64,000 nt of DNA from an uncultured Blautia sp. (GTDB taxonomy: Bacteria; Bacillota; Clostridia; Lachnospirales; Lachnospiraceae), in the NCBI GenBank assembly GCA_937893675.1, contig CALBGI010000012.1, forward strand, positions 1-64,000, read 5' to 3'. Both the position numbers and the translations under genes were made by a program. Numbering within the stretch: position 1 is the stretch's first letter; the number at the start of each line of letters is the position of its first letter. Of the stretch, positions 9,305 through 18,068 are shown piece after piece. The notes under the pieces are model-generated. The model saw only the letters and a program-made list of their open reading frames with translations, ran no database searches and was not told where the DNA came from.

Positions 9305-10376
9305 GAAGCACCTCCCGGTCTACCAGAACCGCATCCGCGGCCTCAAAACGATAGCACACCTTCTGTCCCACCTGTACATTGGCGTCGATCCCGTAACGGC
9401 TGGCCACCACACGGCCTCCGTCGGCCAGGCGCAGCACCATGCGAAGCTGACCTGCCGCAAAGGTTTTTTCCTCCACAGCCGCTTCCAGCCCGCAGCCGCA
9501 GTTTTCGTCCATGAGGATATTTTCACTGCGCACCGCAAGGGTTACCGGTTCTTCCGGCGCAAGAGCTTCGCCTCTTGTATCCACCAGCACCTTGCCGCCG
9601 CCCAAGCGGATGAGCGCCTGTTCCCCCACGATCCGCTCCACGGTTCCCGTGAGAATGTTTGCATTTCCCACAAAGGTCGCCACATAGCTGGTCCGCGGAT
9701 GATTGTAAATCTCATCCGGCGTTCCGATCTGCTCAAACCGTCCCTCCCGCATAACCGCAATGCGGTCTGACATATTGATGGCTTCCTCCTGGTCGTGCGT
9801 GATATAAATAAAAGTAATTCCCAGCTTTTTCTGCAGCCGTTTCAGCTCGTGCTGCATCGCCCGGCGCAGCTGCAGATCAAGGGCTCCCAGCGGCTCATCC
9901 AGAAGAAGCACCTTGGGATTGTTGATCAGCGAGCGGGCAATGGCCACGCGCTGCTTCTGTCCGCCGGAAAGCTCCGAGGGCTTTCTTTTACCGTAATCCG
10001 GAAGCTGCACCAACTCCAGCATTTCCTGCACCCGCCTTTTGATCTCTGCCTTTGGGGTTTTGCGAAGCTTCAGGCCATAGCCCACATTTTCCGCCACAGT
10101 CATATGGGGGAACAGCGCATAATTCTGAAACACCGTGTTTACATCCCTCTTGTTCGGCTCCTTGTCCGTCACGTCCGCGCCCTCAAGGAAAACCCGGCCC
10201 GAATCCGGACTCTCCAGACCGGCGATGATGCGCAGCGTTGTGGTCTTTCCGCAGCCGGACGCACCCAAAAGGGTGAGGAACTCCCCTTTCTTTACGGAAA
10301 GGTCAATGCCTTTCAGCACACCCTCCGTGTCAAATGTTTTTGTGATATTTTTTAATTCCAATGAAATTTCTGTCAT
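9297..10376 (-). CDS. potA: Polyamine ABC transporter ATPase PotA
   Basis: The ATP-hydrolysing subunit of the polyamine importer, 359 residues, bound to the cytoplasmic face of PotB and PotC. It has Walker A (GASGCGKTT, residues 38-46), the signature LSGGQKQRVAIAR, Walker B (VLLLDEPLGALD), the switch histidine in YITHDQEEA, and a C-terminal TOBE domain from about residue 240. It lies 18 bases downstream of the M20 peptidase gene, so that gene and the transporter probably share a transcript. An ion or other small-molecule importer is a weaker alternative, but the full potABCD context favours polyamines. Confidence 0.93.
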   Translation of the reverse strand: MTEISLELKNITKTFDTEGVLKGIDLSVKKGEFLTLLGASGCGKTTTLRIIAGLESPDSGRVFLEGADVTDKEPNKRDVNTVFQNYALFPHMTVAENVGYGLKLRKTPKAEIKRRVQEMLELVQLPDYGKRKPSELSGGQKQRVAIARSLINNPKVLLLDEPLGALDLQLRRAMQHELKRLQKKLGITFIYITHDQEEAINMSDRIAVMREGRFEQIGTPDEIYNHPRTSYVATFVGNANILTGTVERIVGEQALIRLGGGKVLVDTRGEALAPEEPVTLAVRSENILMDENCGCGLEAAVEEKTFAAGQLRMVLRLADGGRVVASRYGIDANVQVGQKVCYRFEAADAVLVDREVLHE

Positions 10377-10394
10377 ATCAGACTCCTGTCATGT

Positions 10395-11699
10395 TCATCT
10401 CTCATAGTGACTCCGAATATACGCGCAGTAGCTTTCCCGGTCAAATACCGGCTCAAAGCGCTCCATCACCTGGCGCGCCTCTCTGGCATTGTCCCGGAGC
10501 AGACGATATGCAGTGAGCGCCAGAAGCTTTGCGGGAAGAAGAAAGGCCTTTTTTTCATCCGTGATGGCAAAATCCGGGCTGTGAAGCTGCCCGGCAAAAC
10601 CTGCGAAGGTAAAATTCACCACAGGAAACAGATGGCTCAGATCTCCCACATCTGTGCAGGCATTGTTGAAATCCTGCGGACTGACTTCCCGATAAGAAAG
10701 TCCCAAGTCTCTGGCAGCTCCAACGAGCGTCCCATCCGCCGCCCGATACCGCACAGGCATATAGCCCTGTAAAAGCTCCCGCTCTATCCTTCCGCCAAAG
10801 GCATAGGCTGCGCCGTCATAAGCCCTGTTTATTTTTTCCTGCACTGCCTCAATGGCAGAAAGGGAGGCTGCCCGCACCTTTGTCTCAAGGATCGCCTCAT
10901 CGGGCACGTTGTTGATCACGTCCCCCGCCTTTCGGATCACATTGTGAAGCCGCACATGGTCTTCCTCCCGAAAGGTCTCCCGCATGAGTCCCATCATGCC
11001 AAGCGCGCTGTTGGCAATGCTCAGGGCATTTACTCCCTCCCAGGGCGCAATGGCTGCGTGGGAGGATTTTCCCCGAATCGTAACCTTTTCCGCGGAAAAA
11101 CCGTTGCTGGCCGGATTTCCAAGGTAAAAATCTTCCTCTACCGGAACCATATGTACGTGGGTTGTCATGACGATATCCGTATCGTCAAACACCCCGGTGC
11201 GTATGAGCTCGCTTTTTCCCGATGCAGGAAAGCCCACGCCCTCTTTTTTGAAACGTATCCTCTTTTCCGCGTCAATATACTCCTCTGCCGGAACCGCCAG
11301 AAAGGACAGGCTGCCGTCCATGGAAGCCCGTACCTCCTCGTCCCCGAAAGCCCATGCCGCACCGATCATGGCTGCCAGCTGGGCGTGATGCCCGCAGGCG
11401 TGAGCTGTCCCGTTCTCCCTGTCCGCCTGCGGATGTGCCCGGCACCCGATCGCATCCATTTCGCCGATGATCGTAAGCTTCGGCCCTTTCCTGTTCTTCC
11501 AGCCTGCGCACACGCCGGTACGGGCCAGTTCCGTCTGAACAGCCATATTCCGGGCACGAAAAAAAGCCGCAACCTTGGCCGCGGTTCTCACTTCACAAAA
11601 ACCCGGCTCCGGATGGGCTCCGATGTCCCGGGCAAAGGCTATGATTTCCTCACTGTGGCAATCAATGGCCTCCAGGAGTTTCTGTTCTATGTGGTCCAT
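10395..11699 (-). CDS. M20-family amidohydrolase/peptidase
   Basis: A 434-residue zinc-dependent amidohydrolase of the M20D type. Metal-ligand motifs HACGHHAQ and the catalytic pair in PAEEYID are present, together with the AbgB/HipO-like EMDAIGCRAHP segment. Such enzymes remove acyl or aminoacyl groups from small amides. The ATG at 11699 was chosen over the ATG 66 bases upstream because a GGGGGAAAGG site precedes it and the family homology begins at residue 2. It leads directly into potABCD with an 18-base gap; the linkage hints that it acts on an amide or N-acetylated amine related to the transported substrate, which is inference. Confidence 0.88.
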   Translation of the reverse strand: MDHIEQKLLEAIDCHSEEIIAFARDIGAHPEPGFCEVRTAAKVAAFFRARNMAVQTELARTGVCAGWKNRKGPKLTIIGEMDAIGCRAHPQADRENGTAHACGHHAQLAAMIGAAWAFGDEEVRASMDGSLSFLAVPAEEYIDAEKRIRFKKEGVGFPASGKSELIRTGVFDDTDIVMTTHVHMVPVEEDFYLGNPASNGFSAEKVTIRGKSSHAAIAPWEGVNALSIANSALGMMGLMRETFREEDHVRLHNVIRKAGDVINNVPDEAILETKVRAASLSAIEAVQEKINRAYDGAAYAFGGRIERELLQGYMPVRYRAADGTLVGAARDLGLSYREVSPQDFNNACTDVGDLSHLFPVVNFTFAGFAGQLHSPDFAITDEKKAFLLPAKLLALTAYRLLRDNAREARQVMERFEPVFDRESYCAYIRSHYER

Positions 11700-11773
11700 T
11701 GCCTTTCCCCCATCTGTTATGCAGTTTGTCCGATATCCGATCACAGGGCACAGCGTGCACTGCAATTACAAAA

Positions 11774-11846
11774 AGCCGGAAAAGAGACTCGAACTCTCGA
11801 CCCCTTCATTACGAGTGAAGTGCTCTACCGACTGAGCTATCCCGGC
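11774..11846 (-). tRNA. tRNA-Thr (CGU anticodon)
   Basis: The minus strand folds into a full cloverleaf. The acceptor stem is GCCGGGA pairing with TTTCCGGC (one G-U pair), the D arm carries AGCTCAGTCGGTAGAGC, and the T arm carries GTTCGAGTC. The anticodon stem TTCA/TGAA... encloses the loop CTCGTAA, giving anticodon CGT, which reads ACG threonine codons. The discriminator base is U, usual for tRNA-Thr. The 3' CCA is not encoded. The M20 gene begins 74 bases downstream. Confidence 0.95.
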
Positions 11847-11866
11847 TTGTGTCAAACACAAATGTT

Positions 11867-11894
11867 ATTATACCGTATTTTCAAAAAAATGCAA
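11867..11894 (-). promoter_or_regulatory. Promoter of the tRNA-Thr gene
   Basis: On the minus strand TTGCAT (11889-11894) is followed after 16 bases by a perfect TATAAT (11867-11872). The start point would fall about 20 bases before the tRNA 5' end. It may also feed the downstream M20-pot operon, since no terminator separates them. Confidence 0.7.
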
Positions 11895-11908
11895 GCAGTT
11901 TTTCTTTA

Positions 11909-11961
11909 TCCCGGGGAAAATTTTGCAATTTTTTGCAGGCACCCTGCCATTTTCCCCGGGA
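11909..11961 (-). terminator. Probable terminator of the branching-enzyme-like gene
   Basis: A perfect 13-bp inverted repeat, TCCCGGGGAAAAT (11909-11921) against ATTTTCCCCGGGA (11949-11961), starts 9 bases after the stop of the GH13 gene. The minus-strand exit has only a mixed A/T tail, so termination may be partial. Confidence 0.55.
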
Positions 11962-11970
11962 AGCTTCGTT

Positions 11971-14103
11971 CTAGTTCCTCTTTTTGGAAGCTGTCTTCCT
12001 TTTTTCAGAAGCGGATTTTTTTGTGGGAGTACAGGAAAAAACAAGCACTCCAAACGCCGGCAGATGGATTTTCAGAGAATGCTCCCTCTCATCGCAGGGC
12101 CTTGAAAGAGCGGTCTTCATCCTGGGATTTCCAACGCCTCTGCCGCCGTACACAGCGGAATCGCTGTTAAAGATTTCCTTGTATCTGCCAGCAAACGGAA
12201 CTCCCACCGGATAATTTTCGTAGGGCACTGCCGCAAAATTGCACACCGCCAGAAGGGTTTCCTCCGGTTTTTCTGTCTTGCGCAGGAAGGCAATGACATT
12301 TTCCTCATACTTCATGAGCTGAACCCACTCAAAGCCCTCGTACTCATTATCTTTCTCATAAAGAGCCGGCAAGGAGGTATACAGCGTATTCAAGTCCCGG
12401 ATGCAGGCGCCAAATGCTTTGGAGAACGCTTTGCCCGGCGCCGTCATCTTGCAGCCCGGATGCAGGAACATATATGCATAGGCCTCCCGTATCTGCGCGG
12501 CCTTCTCCTCCTCTGTTCCAGGAAGTTTGCCCATAAAGTCCGCAAGGGTTCCTGCATCTCTGCTTCCCAGCGTGAGGATATAGTGTTCGCAGTACGCGTA
12601 AAGCATGGACAACGTCAGCTGGTCGTGGCTGTTTTTGCGAAGAGCGGGATTCTGCCCCAGATAAGAGAGAAAATCTCCGGTCCAGCCGCCGCTCCATTTA
12701 TAATCAAATCCAATGTGGTCGTTTTCCACAGAATCCGTCAGCTGCGGCCACAGACCGTCCTCCTGCGCAATGAGAAGCACGCCTGGATTCCGCTTCTTCA
12801 TGATAGAGTTCAAATGCTTCAGAAACTCAATGGCAGCAAGATTTTCATTGGAACCGTAAATGTTTGGCTGAAACTGTTCCCTTCCATAATCCAGATAGAG
12901 CATGGCGTCCACATCGTCCATGCGCAGACCGTCTGCATGATATATCTCGCTCCAGAAGCAGGCATTGGATATCAGAAAGTCTTTTACCATAGGGCTGTCA
13001 TAATTATAAAGAAGCGTTCCCCACATGGGATGCACAGCCATGCGCTCATCCTGCACCTCGTAAAGAGCGGTTCCGTCAAAGCGCTCCAACCCGCCCTCAG
13101 CTCTCGGAAACTGCGCCGGACACCAGTCCAGAATCACGCCCACACCTTTTTTGTGCAGCGCATCTATGGCTTTCTGGAAATCCCTCGGTGTACCAAACCG
13201 CACGGTGGGCGCAAAATAGGCAAAGGTAGAATAGCCGTCCGTAGCGTCCTCCAGATACTCCATGACCGGGTGAAGCTCTACATGCGTGTACCCAAGCTCT
13301 GCCGCAAAATCTGCCAGCTCCTCTCCGGATTCCCATTCTGTAAGACGCGTCTCATAAATAGACAGCGGCTTCCTTCTGTCCGCATATGCCTTGCGCGCTT
13401 CCATCCATTCCCGGTCATTCCAGGAAAACTCCTCCAGATCTGCCACAATGGAATTGCCGCAGGGCACCTTCTCGGAATACAGGGCATAGGGATCCGCTTT
13501 CAGCATAATCTCGCCGTTCTTTTTCTTGATTTCAAACTTATAGGGATCGCCCGCCTTCACTCCCGGTACAAAAAGCTCAAAAATCCCGGACATCGGCATC
13601 CGGTGCATGGGAAGCCTGCGGCCGTCCCAGTCGCAGAAAGCCCCTACAACGCTGACCCGCATGGCATTGGGCGCCCACACGGCAAAGCTTACGCCCGTTA
13701 CCCCGTTGAGCTCCGTCAAATGCGCTCCAAGCTTCCTGTAAGCCTCATAATATACGCCGGCGCAAAAAGCCTTTTCCTCTTCCTGCGTCATGATCCCCGG
13801 AAAAGCATAGCAGTCTGCATATTCCTTTACCTCATCACCACGCATCACGCGAAACTGATAGGAGGGAATTCTCCTTCCCGGAATCAAAGCGGCAAAATAG
13901 CCCGCCTCATCTTCCTGCTCCATCGGATAGGATTTCCTGCCGATCAGAACCTCTGCCATATCCGCTTCCGGAAAAAAGCCCTGGATCAGCACGCCGTCCG
14001 GCGTAAGCCTGGGAGCCAGCACATCCTTCGGGGATGCCTCCTCTGCGTATACCACTGCCTCTATCCGCGGCCAGTCCATGTAGTCATATAATTTTCCGTT
14101 CAT
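11971..14103 (-). CDS. GlgB-like GH13 protein with altered active site
   Basis: A 710-residue homologue of 1,4-alpha-glucan branching enzyme. Order: two N-terminal beta domains (CBM48-type, with VSFAVWAPNA near residue 150), the GH13 barrel, and a C-terminal beta domain plus a basic tail (KKSASEKRK). Region II keeps the nucleophile context DGLRMDDV and region III keeps the acid in IAQED. Region I reads DWCPAQFP where active enzymes have DWVPAHFP, and region IV reads LGSRDAG where they have LSHDEV. Two transition-state histidines are therefore missing. Branching activity is doubtful; glycogen binding or a changed reaction is possible. The fold assignment is firm. Confidence 0.85.
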   Translation of the reverse strand: MNGKLYDYMDWPRIEAVVYAEEASPKDVLAPRLTPDGVLIQGFFPEADMAEVLIGRKSYPMEQEDEAGYFAALIPGRRIPSYQFRVMRGDEVKEYADCYAFPGIMTQEEEKAFCAGVYYEAYRKLGAHLTELNGVTGVSFAVWAPNAMRVSVVGAFCDWDGRRLPMHRMPMSGIFELFVPGVKAGDPYKFEIKKKNGEIMLKADPYALYSEKVPCGNSIVADLEEFSWNDREWMEARKAYADRRKPLSIYETRLTEWESGEELADFAAELGYTHVELHPVMEYLEDATDGYSTFAYFAPTVRFGTPRDFQKAIDALHKKGVGVILDWCPAQFPRAEGGLERFDGTALYEVQDERMAVHPMWGTLLYNYDSPMVKDFLISNACFWSEIYHADGLRMDDVDAMLYLDYGREQFQPNIYGSNENLAAIEFLKHLNSIMKKRNPGVLLIAQEDGLWPQLTDSVENDHIGFDYKWSGGWTGDFLSYLGQNPALRKNSHDQLTLSMLYAYCEHYILTLGSRDAGTLADFMGKLPGTEEEKAAQIREAYAYMFLHPGCKMTAPGKAFSKAFGACIRDLNTLYTSLPALYEKDNEYEGFEWVQLMKYEENVIAFLRKTEKPEETLLAVCNFAAVPYENYPVGVPFAGRYKEIFNSDSAVYGGRGVGNPRMKTALSRPCDEREHSLKIHLPAFGVLVFSCTPTKKSASEKRKTASKKRN

Positions 14104-14284
14104 ATCCCATTCCTCCTGCCTCCTAGAATTTCAAAAATACTCCGGATTTATCGCTTAATATCACATTCATAAGCGTGCTTCCAGATTATTCCGTATTTTT
14201 TGCTTTCATCATTATAATATACTTAAAATATACACTAATTTTTGTGTAAAATCCATAACAAACCAAAAAATAAAAGAGGATTTA

Positions 14285-14313
14285 TTGACAAAAGCTCACT
14301 CCTGCGCTACATT
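14285..14313 (+). promoter_or_regulatory. Promoter of the PfkB kinase gene
   Basis: A perfect TTGACA (14285-14290), a 17-base spacer and TACATT (14308-14313) lie 67 bases before the ATG. The rest of the 276-base divergent gap (14104-14379) is AT-rich with no other element I can define. Confidence 0.6.
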
Positions 14314-14379
14314 GTAACTAAACAGCGAATGCGGGCGGTATTGTCCCATTCCACCAAGGAACACAGGAGGATCTTATTT

Positions 14380-15360
14380 ATGGAAAACAAAACCTTTGAT
14401 GTCGTTGCGCTTGGCGAGCTTCTCATTGATTTCACGGAAAACGGATTCAGCGGCCAGGGCAACCCTCTGCTGGAGGCCAATCCCGGCGGTGCCCCCTGCA
14501 ACGTGCTTGCCATGCTCACAAAGCTCGGCAAAAAAACTTCCTTCATCGGCAAGGTCGGCAAGGATATGTTCGGCGACCAGCTGCGCGCGGCAGTGCAGGA
14601 GGTCGGCATTGACACCCAGAGCCTGATGACTGACACCGAAGTACATACCACCCTGGCTTTTGTGCACACCTACCCGGACGGCGACCGGGATTTCTCTTTT
14701 TACCGCAATCCCGGCGCAGATATGATGCTTTCAAAAGCGGATGTGCCCAAAAGTCTGATCCAGAATTCCCGGATTTTTCATTTTGGCACCCTTTCTTCCA
14801 CCCATGAAGGCTGCCGCGAAGCTACCCGTTTTGCCATCGAACTTGCCAAAGAAGCCGGCTGCATCATCACCTTTGACCCCAATCTTCGCTCTCCCCTTTG
14901 GAAATCCCTGGAGGATGCCCGCGCGGAAATCGAGTACGGCATGACCAAATGTGATGTGCTGAAAATTTCCGACAACGAAGTGGAATTCCTTTTTGGCACC
15001 ACGGATTACGATAAGGGCGCTGCCCTCATCCGCGAAAAATACAATATCCCTCTGGTTCTCATCACTCTGGGCAAGGACGGAAGCCGGGCTTACTATAAGG
15101 ATATGCGCGTAGAAGCCGCCCCCTTCCTCCAGGACAACACCATTGAGACCACCGGGGCCGGAGACACCTTCTGTGCCTGCACCCTGAATTATGTGCTGGA
15201 GCACGGGCTGGAGCATCTGACAGAAGAAAATCTGTCAGAGCTTCTGACCTTTGCCAACGCCGGTGCTTCTTTGATCACCACCAGAAAAGGCGCGCTGCGG
15301 GTAATGCCGGAAAAAGAAGAAATTCTCGCGTTTATTGCCTCAAGAAAACAGAATCACTGA
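14380..15360 (+). CDS. PfkB-family carbohydrate kinase, probable fructokinase
   Basis: A 326-residue ribokinase-fold sugar kinase. The N-terminal GELLIDFTENG, the NPGGAPCNVL substrate motif and the C-terminal ATP-site motif TTGAGDTFCA with catalytic aspartate are all intact. Sequence context (SFYRNPGADMML) resembles the fructokinase branch rather than 1-phosphofructokinase, so fructose to fructose 6-phosphate is likely. The ATG at 14380 was chosen because AGGAGG lies 9 bases upstream and the fold begins there; longer upstream versions lack a ribosome site. It is monocistronic, with its own promoter and terminator. Substrate choice is inferred. Confidence 0.88.
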   Translation: MENKTFDVVALGELLIDFTENGFSGQGNPLLEANPGGAPCNVLAMLTKLGKKTSFIGKVGKDMFGDQLRAAVQEVGIDTQSLMTDTEVHTTLAFVHTYPDGDRDFSFYRNPGADMMLSKADVPKSLIQNSRIFHFGTLSSTHEGCREATRFAIELAKEAGCIITFDPNLRSPLWKSLEDARAEIEYGMTKCDVLKISDNEVEFLFGTTDYDKGAALIREKYNIPLVLITLGKDGSRAYYKDMRVEAAPFLQDNTIETTGAGDTFCACTLNYVLEHGLEHLTEENLSELLTFANAGASLITTRKGALRVMPEKEEILAFIASRKQNH

Positions 15361-15375
15361 CAGTTACACAAAAAA

Positions 15376-15427
15376 CCGGCAGCCGGAGGCGTTTCCATAT
15401 TCGCCCGGCTGTCGGTCTGCTTTTTCC
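15376..15427 (+). terminator. Terminator of the PfkB kinase gene
   Basis: An 11-bp stem, CCGGCAGCCGG (15376-15386) with CCGGCTGTCGG (15405-15415), one mismatch-tolerant pair, followed by TCTGCTTTTT. It begins 16 bases after the stop codon and separates two convergent genes. Confidence 0.8.
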
Positions 15428-15435
15428 CTGCACTG

Positions 15436-16245
15436 TTATTTCTGTCCGAAATGCTTTCTGTGAATCCTCTTCAGTTCCTCCAGAAGCTCTTTATGCCGCC
15501 GGGATTCCATCGTAGGAAATGCCCGCAGGATTCGCCTGTCAAATCGGCTGGGATTGTTGAGAAGCTGCTCATACTTCTGCCGCAGCTCTTCTGCCTTAGC
15601 CGCAGTGCGCTGCTTTACCCTGTCATGACGCTCCAGTCCATCCATCATATTCTCGTAGATATTCTCTCCGATCTGGTCGGAAATCCGATGGATTTCTTTC
15701 GTAATCTCTTCCATATATTCCAGCTTTCGGTTCAATTTCAAAATGCCGGACACCGTAACACAGATATCTGCTGCCAAAATACCGCAAAGCACAGCCAGAA
15801 TGGCAATCCCAAGCCACTTTGGAAGGAAACCGTACAGGCGGCGTATCAGCGGATGAACAAAGCGCACGATCAATGCGCATACCGCTCCCCACAGCACAGA
15901 GAACGGCAAACAGATATAACCATTTAAATTCAGCGGCATCCTGGAATAGTCCCACCATTTATGATGAAACAGCTTTTCCAGAAGAAAACCGGTGAACCAT
16001 TCCAGTGCGCTTACCAAAATTGCAGAAACCACAAAAAGCGGCAGCAGTTTATTTTCCAACGTCTGCGTCAGAAACACGATCATGGTCACGCCCACACCAT
16101 AGACCGGGCAGATGGTCCCGCTCAAAAATCCCCGGTTTACAAATTTTCTGTCCTTGACCGCCGCAAAAGCCACCTCAGAACACCATCCCAGAAATCCGTA
16201 AATAAAAAAGCACATCAGCACATCGTAAACTGTCATTCTTGCCAT
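15436..16245 (-). CDS. CmpB-type putative ABC transporter permease (PF06541 family)
   Basis: A 269-residue membrane protein with about five N-terminal transmembrane helices and a basic, coiled C-terminal tail (from about residue 175). The FFIYGFLGWCSEV start, NRGFLSGTICPVYG and EWFTGFLLEKLF segments are the conserved core of the family often labelled as ABC transporter permease CmpB. No ATPase or substrate has been proven for this family. The ATG at 16245 follows AGGAGG by 6 bases; the longer open frame to 16302 has no ribosome site. It is 31 bases downstream of the ABC exporter genes and could be read through from them. Confidence 0.8.
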   Translation of the reverse strand: MARMTVYDVLMCFFIYGFLGWCSEVAFAAVKDRKFVNRGFLSGTICPVYGVGVTMIVFLTQTLENKLLPLFVVSAILVSALEWFTGFLLEKLFHHKWWDYSRMPLNLNGYICLPFSVLWGAVCALIVRFVHPLIRRLYGFLPKWLGIAILAVLCGILAADICVTVSGILKLNRKLEYMEEITKEIHRISDQIGENIYENMMDGLERHDRVKQRTAAKAEELRQKYEQLLNNPSRFDRRILRAFPTMESRRHKELLEELKRIHRKHFGQK

Positions 16246-16276
16246 CCTATCCCTCCTCTTTGTTATGAGGGATATT

Positions 16277-18067
16277 TTAGTATACTTTCTCACCGGAGTC
16301 AATCAAAAAGCCACGGAGAGTTTCCAGATGAAACTGACTCCTGTAGAGAGCCGCATATTTTCCGCTCTTCTCCATCAGCTCTTCATGGCTGCCGACTTCT
16401 TTAATGTCGCCCTCCTCCATATAAAGGATCATATCCGCATCGCGGATGGTGGAAAGCCGGTGGGCGATCACAAAGCTGGTGCGCCCTTTCGTAAGCTCTG
16501 CCATTGCCTTTTGGATCAGCACTTCCGTGTGCGTGTCCACGTTGCTGGTGGCTTCGTCCAGGATCATGATCTCCGGATCGGAGGCAATGGCTCTGGCAAT
16601 GGTGAGAAGCTGACGCTCTCCCTGGGAAATATTTTCCGCGCCCTTGGTAAGCGCCATGTCATAGCTGCCGGGCAGGGTTTTGATAAAGCTGTGGGCACAG
16701 GCCGATTTTGCGGAAGCGACGATTTTTTCCTTCGGCATATGCGCTTCTGCATATCCGATATTTTCCCCTATGGTCTCTTCACAAAGCCAGGTGTCCTGCA
16801 AAACCATTCCGAAACGATCCCGAAGTTCCTTCCGTGACATGTCCGTGGTCTTCACACCGTCCACATAAATAGCGCCGCTGTTCAGCTCATAAAAACGCAT
16901 GAGAAGATTGATCAATGTGGTTTTTCCTGCACCGGTTGGTCCTACGATTGCCACCTTCTGTCCGGGAGCTACGGTCAGGTTGATCCCCTTCATCAAAAGC
17001 CTGTCGGGATCGTATCCAAAGGTGACATTCTGAAAGCTCACGGAACCGCTGCGCTCTTCCGGTATAACGCAGTCCTTCGGATCCGGGATTTCCTCCTCCG
17101 CATCCAGCAGGCTGAATATCCGGTTCCCGGCTGCCGCAGCCGCGCTGAAGCCTCCCACCATACCTGCGATGGCGGAAAAGGGCTCCGCAAAACGCCAGGT
17201 ATATTCCAGCATTGCCTGCACATTTCCAACGGTGATCTTTCCGGCAATGGCCCAGAGGCACCCTATGGCGGCGCAGAGCGCGTAGCCCAGATCGTTGACA
17301 AGGGTGGTGATCGGGCTTACCGCCCCCGCGGTGGTCTCGGCTTTTCGGGAGCTGTTTTTCAGATCATTGTTCAGCCTGGAAAAAGCATTCTTTGCCCTTT
17401 CCTGATAGTTAAAGGTCTGTACCACAGACTGGCCGTTATACATTTCCTCCACATACCCGTTGAGCCTGCCCAGCAGCTCCTGCTGCTCGCTGTAATATTT
17501 TTCGCTGGCCTTCATCACTCCGGCCGCGCTTAAAAGGGAAAGGGGCACCATCACAATGGGGATCAGGGAAAGCTTCGGACTGATGGAAAACATCATGATC
17601 AGAACGCCGATGGCGGTGGTCACCTGCGTCACCACGGCGGTAAGATTCTGGCTGATGGTATTGTTTAAGGTATCCACGTCATTGGTGAGAACGCTGAGGA
17701 TGTCTCCATGCGTGTGGGCGTCGTAATATTTCAGTTTTAAGCGGTGCATTTTTTCGTTGATCTCCCTGCGGAGGGTCTGCATGACGTTTGCCGTGATCTT
17801 TGCCATGACAAAGCCCTGCAAAAAGGTAAACAGCTGCGAAACCAGATAAAGCGTGACCAACGCCCCGAGAAGCCACAGAATGGTTTCCCAGTAAAATACC
17901 CCGTCCGCGATGCTCGCAAAAAGCGCGGTCGTAACCTTTCCCACCAGAAACGGCGCCAGCACCATAAACCCGGTGCTGATGACCACAGCCGCCATGACAA
18001 GAAGAAGCTTGAGCCTGTGTTCCTTCAAATACCCCAAAAGACGTCTAAAAACCATTGTACTTTTCAT
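16277..18067 (-). CDS. ABC exporter half-transporter, second subunit
   Basis: A 596-residue exporter subunit with six transmembrane helices (about residues 15-310) followed by an ATPase domain. Walker A (GPTGAGKTT), signature (ISQGERQLLTIAR, with Q in place of the usual G), Walker B (IMILDEATSNVD) and the switch His (VIAHRLSTI) are present, so this half is the one with a normal catalytic glutamate. It starts one base after the stop of the first subunit gene with a shared AGGAGG site, the standard heterodimeric multidrug exporter arrangement. The signature of the partner may be degenerate, as is common in such pairs. Likely substrate class is drugs or peptides. Confidence 0.9.
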   Translation of the reverse strand: MKSTMVFRRLLGYLKEHRLKLLLVMAAVVISTGFMVLAPFLVGKVTTALFASIADGVFYWETILWLLGALVTLYLVSQLFTFLQGFVMAKITANVMQTLRREINEKMHRLKLKYYDAHTHGDILSVLTNDVDTLNNTISQNLTAVVTQVTTAIGVLIMMFSISPKLSLIPIVMVPLSLLSAAGVMKASEKYYSEQQELLGRLNGYVEEMYNGQSVVQTFNYQERAKNAFSRLNNDLKNSSRKAETTAGAVSPITTLVNDLGYALCAAIGCLWAIAGKITVGNVQAMLEYTWRFAEPFSAIAGMVGGFSAAAAAGNRIFSLLDAEEEIPDPKDCVIPEERSGSVSFQNVTFGYDPDRLLMKGINLTVAPGQKVAIVGPTGAGKTTLINLLMRFYELNSGAIYVDGVKTTDMSRKELRDRFGMVLQDTWLCEETIGENIGYAEAHMPKEKIVASAKSACAHSFIKTLPGSYDMALTKGAENISQGERQLLTIARAIASDPEIMILDEATSNVDTHTEVLIQKAMAELTKGRTSFVIAHRLSTIRDADMILYMEEGDIKEVGSHEELMEKSGKYAALYRSQFHLETLRGFLIDSGEKVY

Positions 18068-18068
18068 G

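Noticed and set aside
12460..14091. A long plus-strand open frame antisense to the GlgB-like gene
   Set aside because: Translation is basic and histidine-rich, has no ribosome site and no known family; the minus-strand protein accounts for the sequence.
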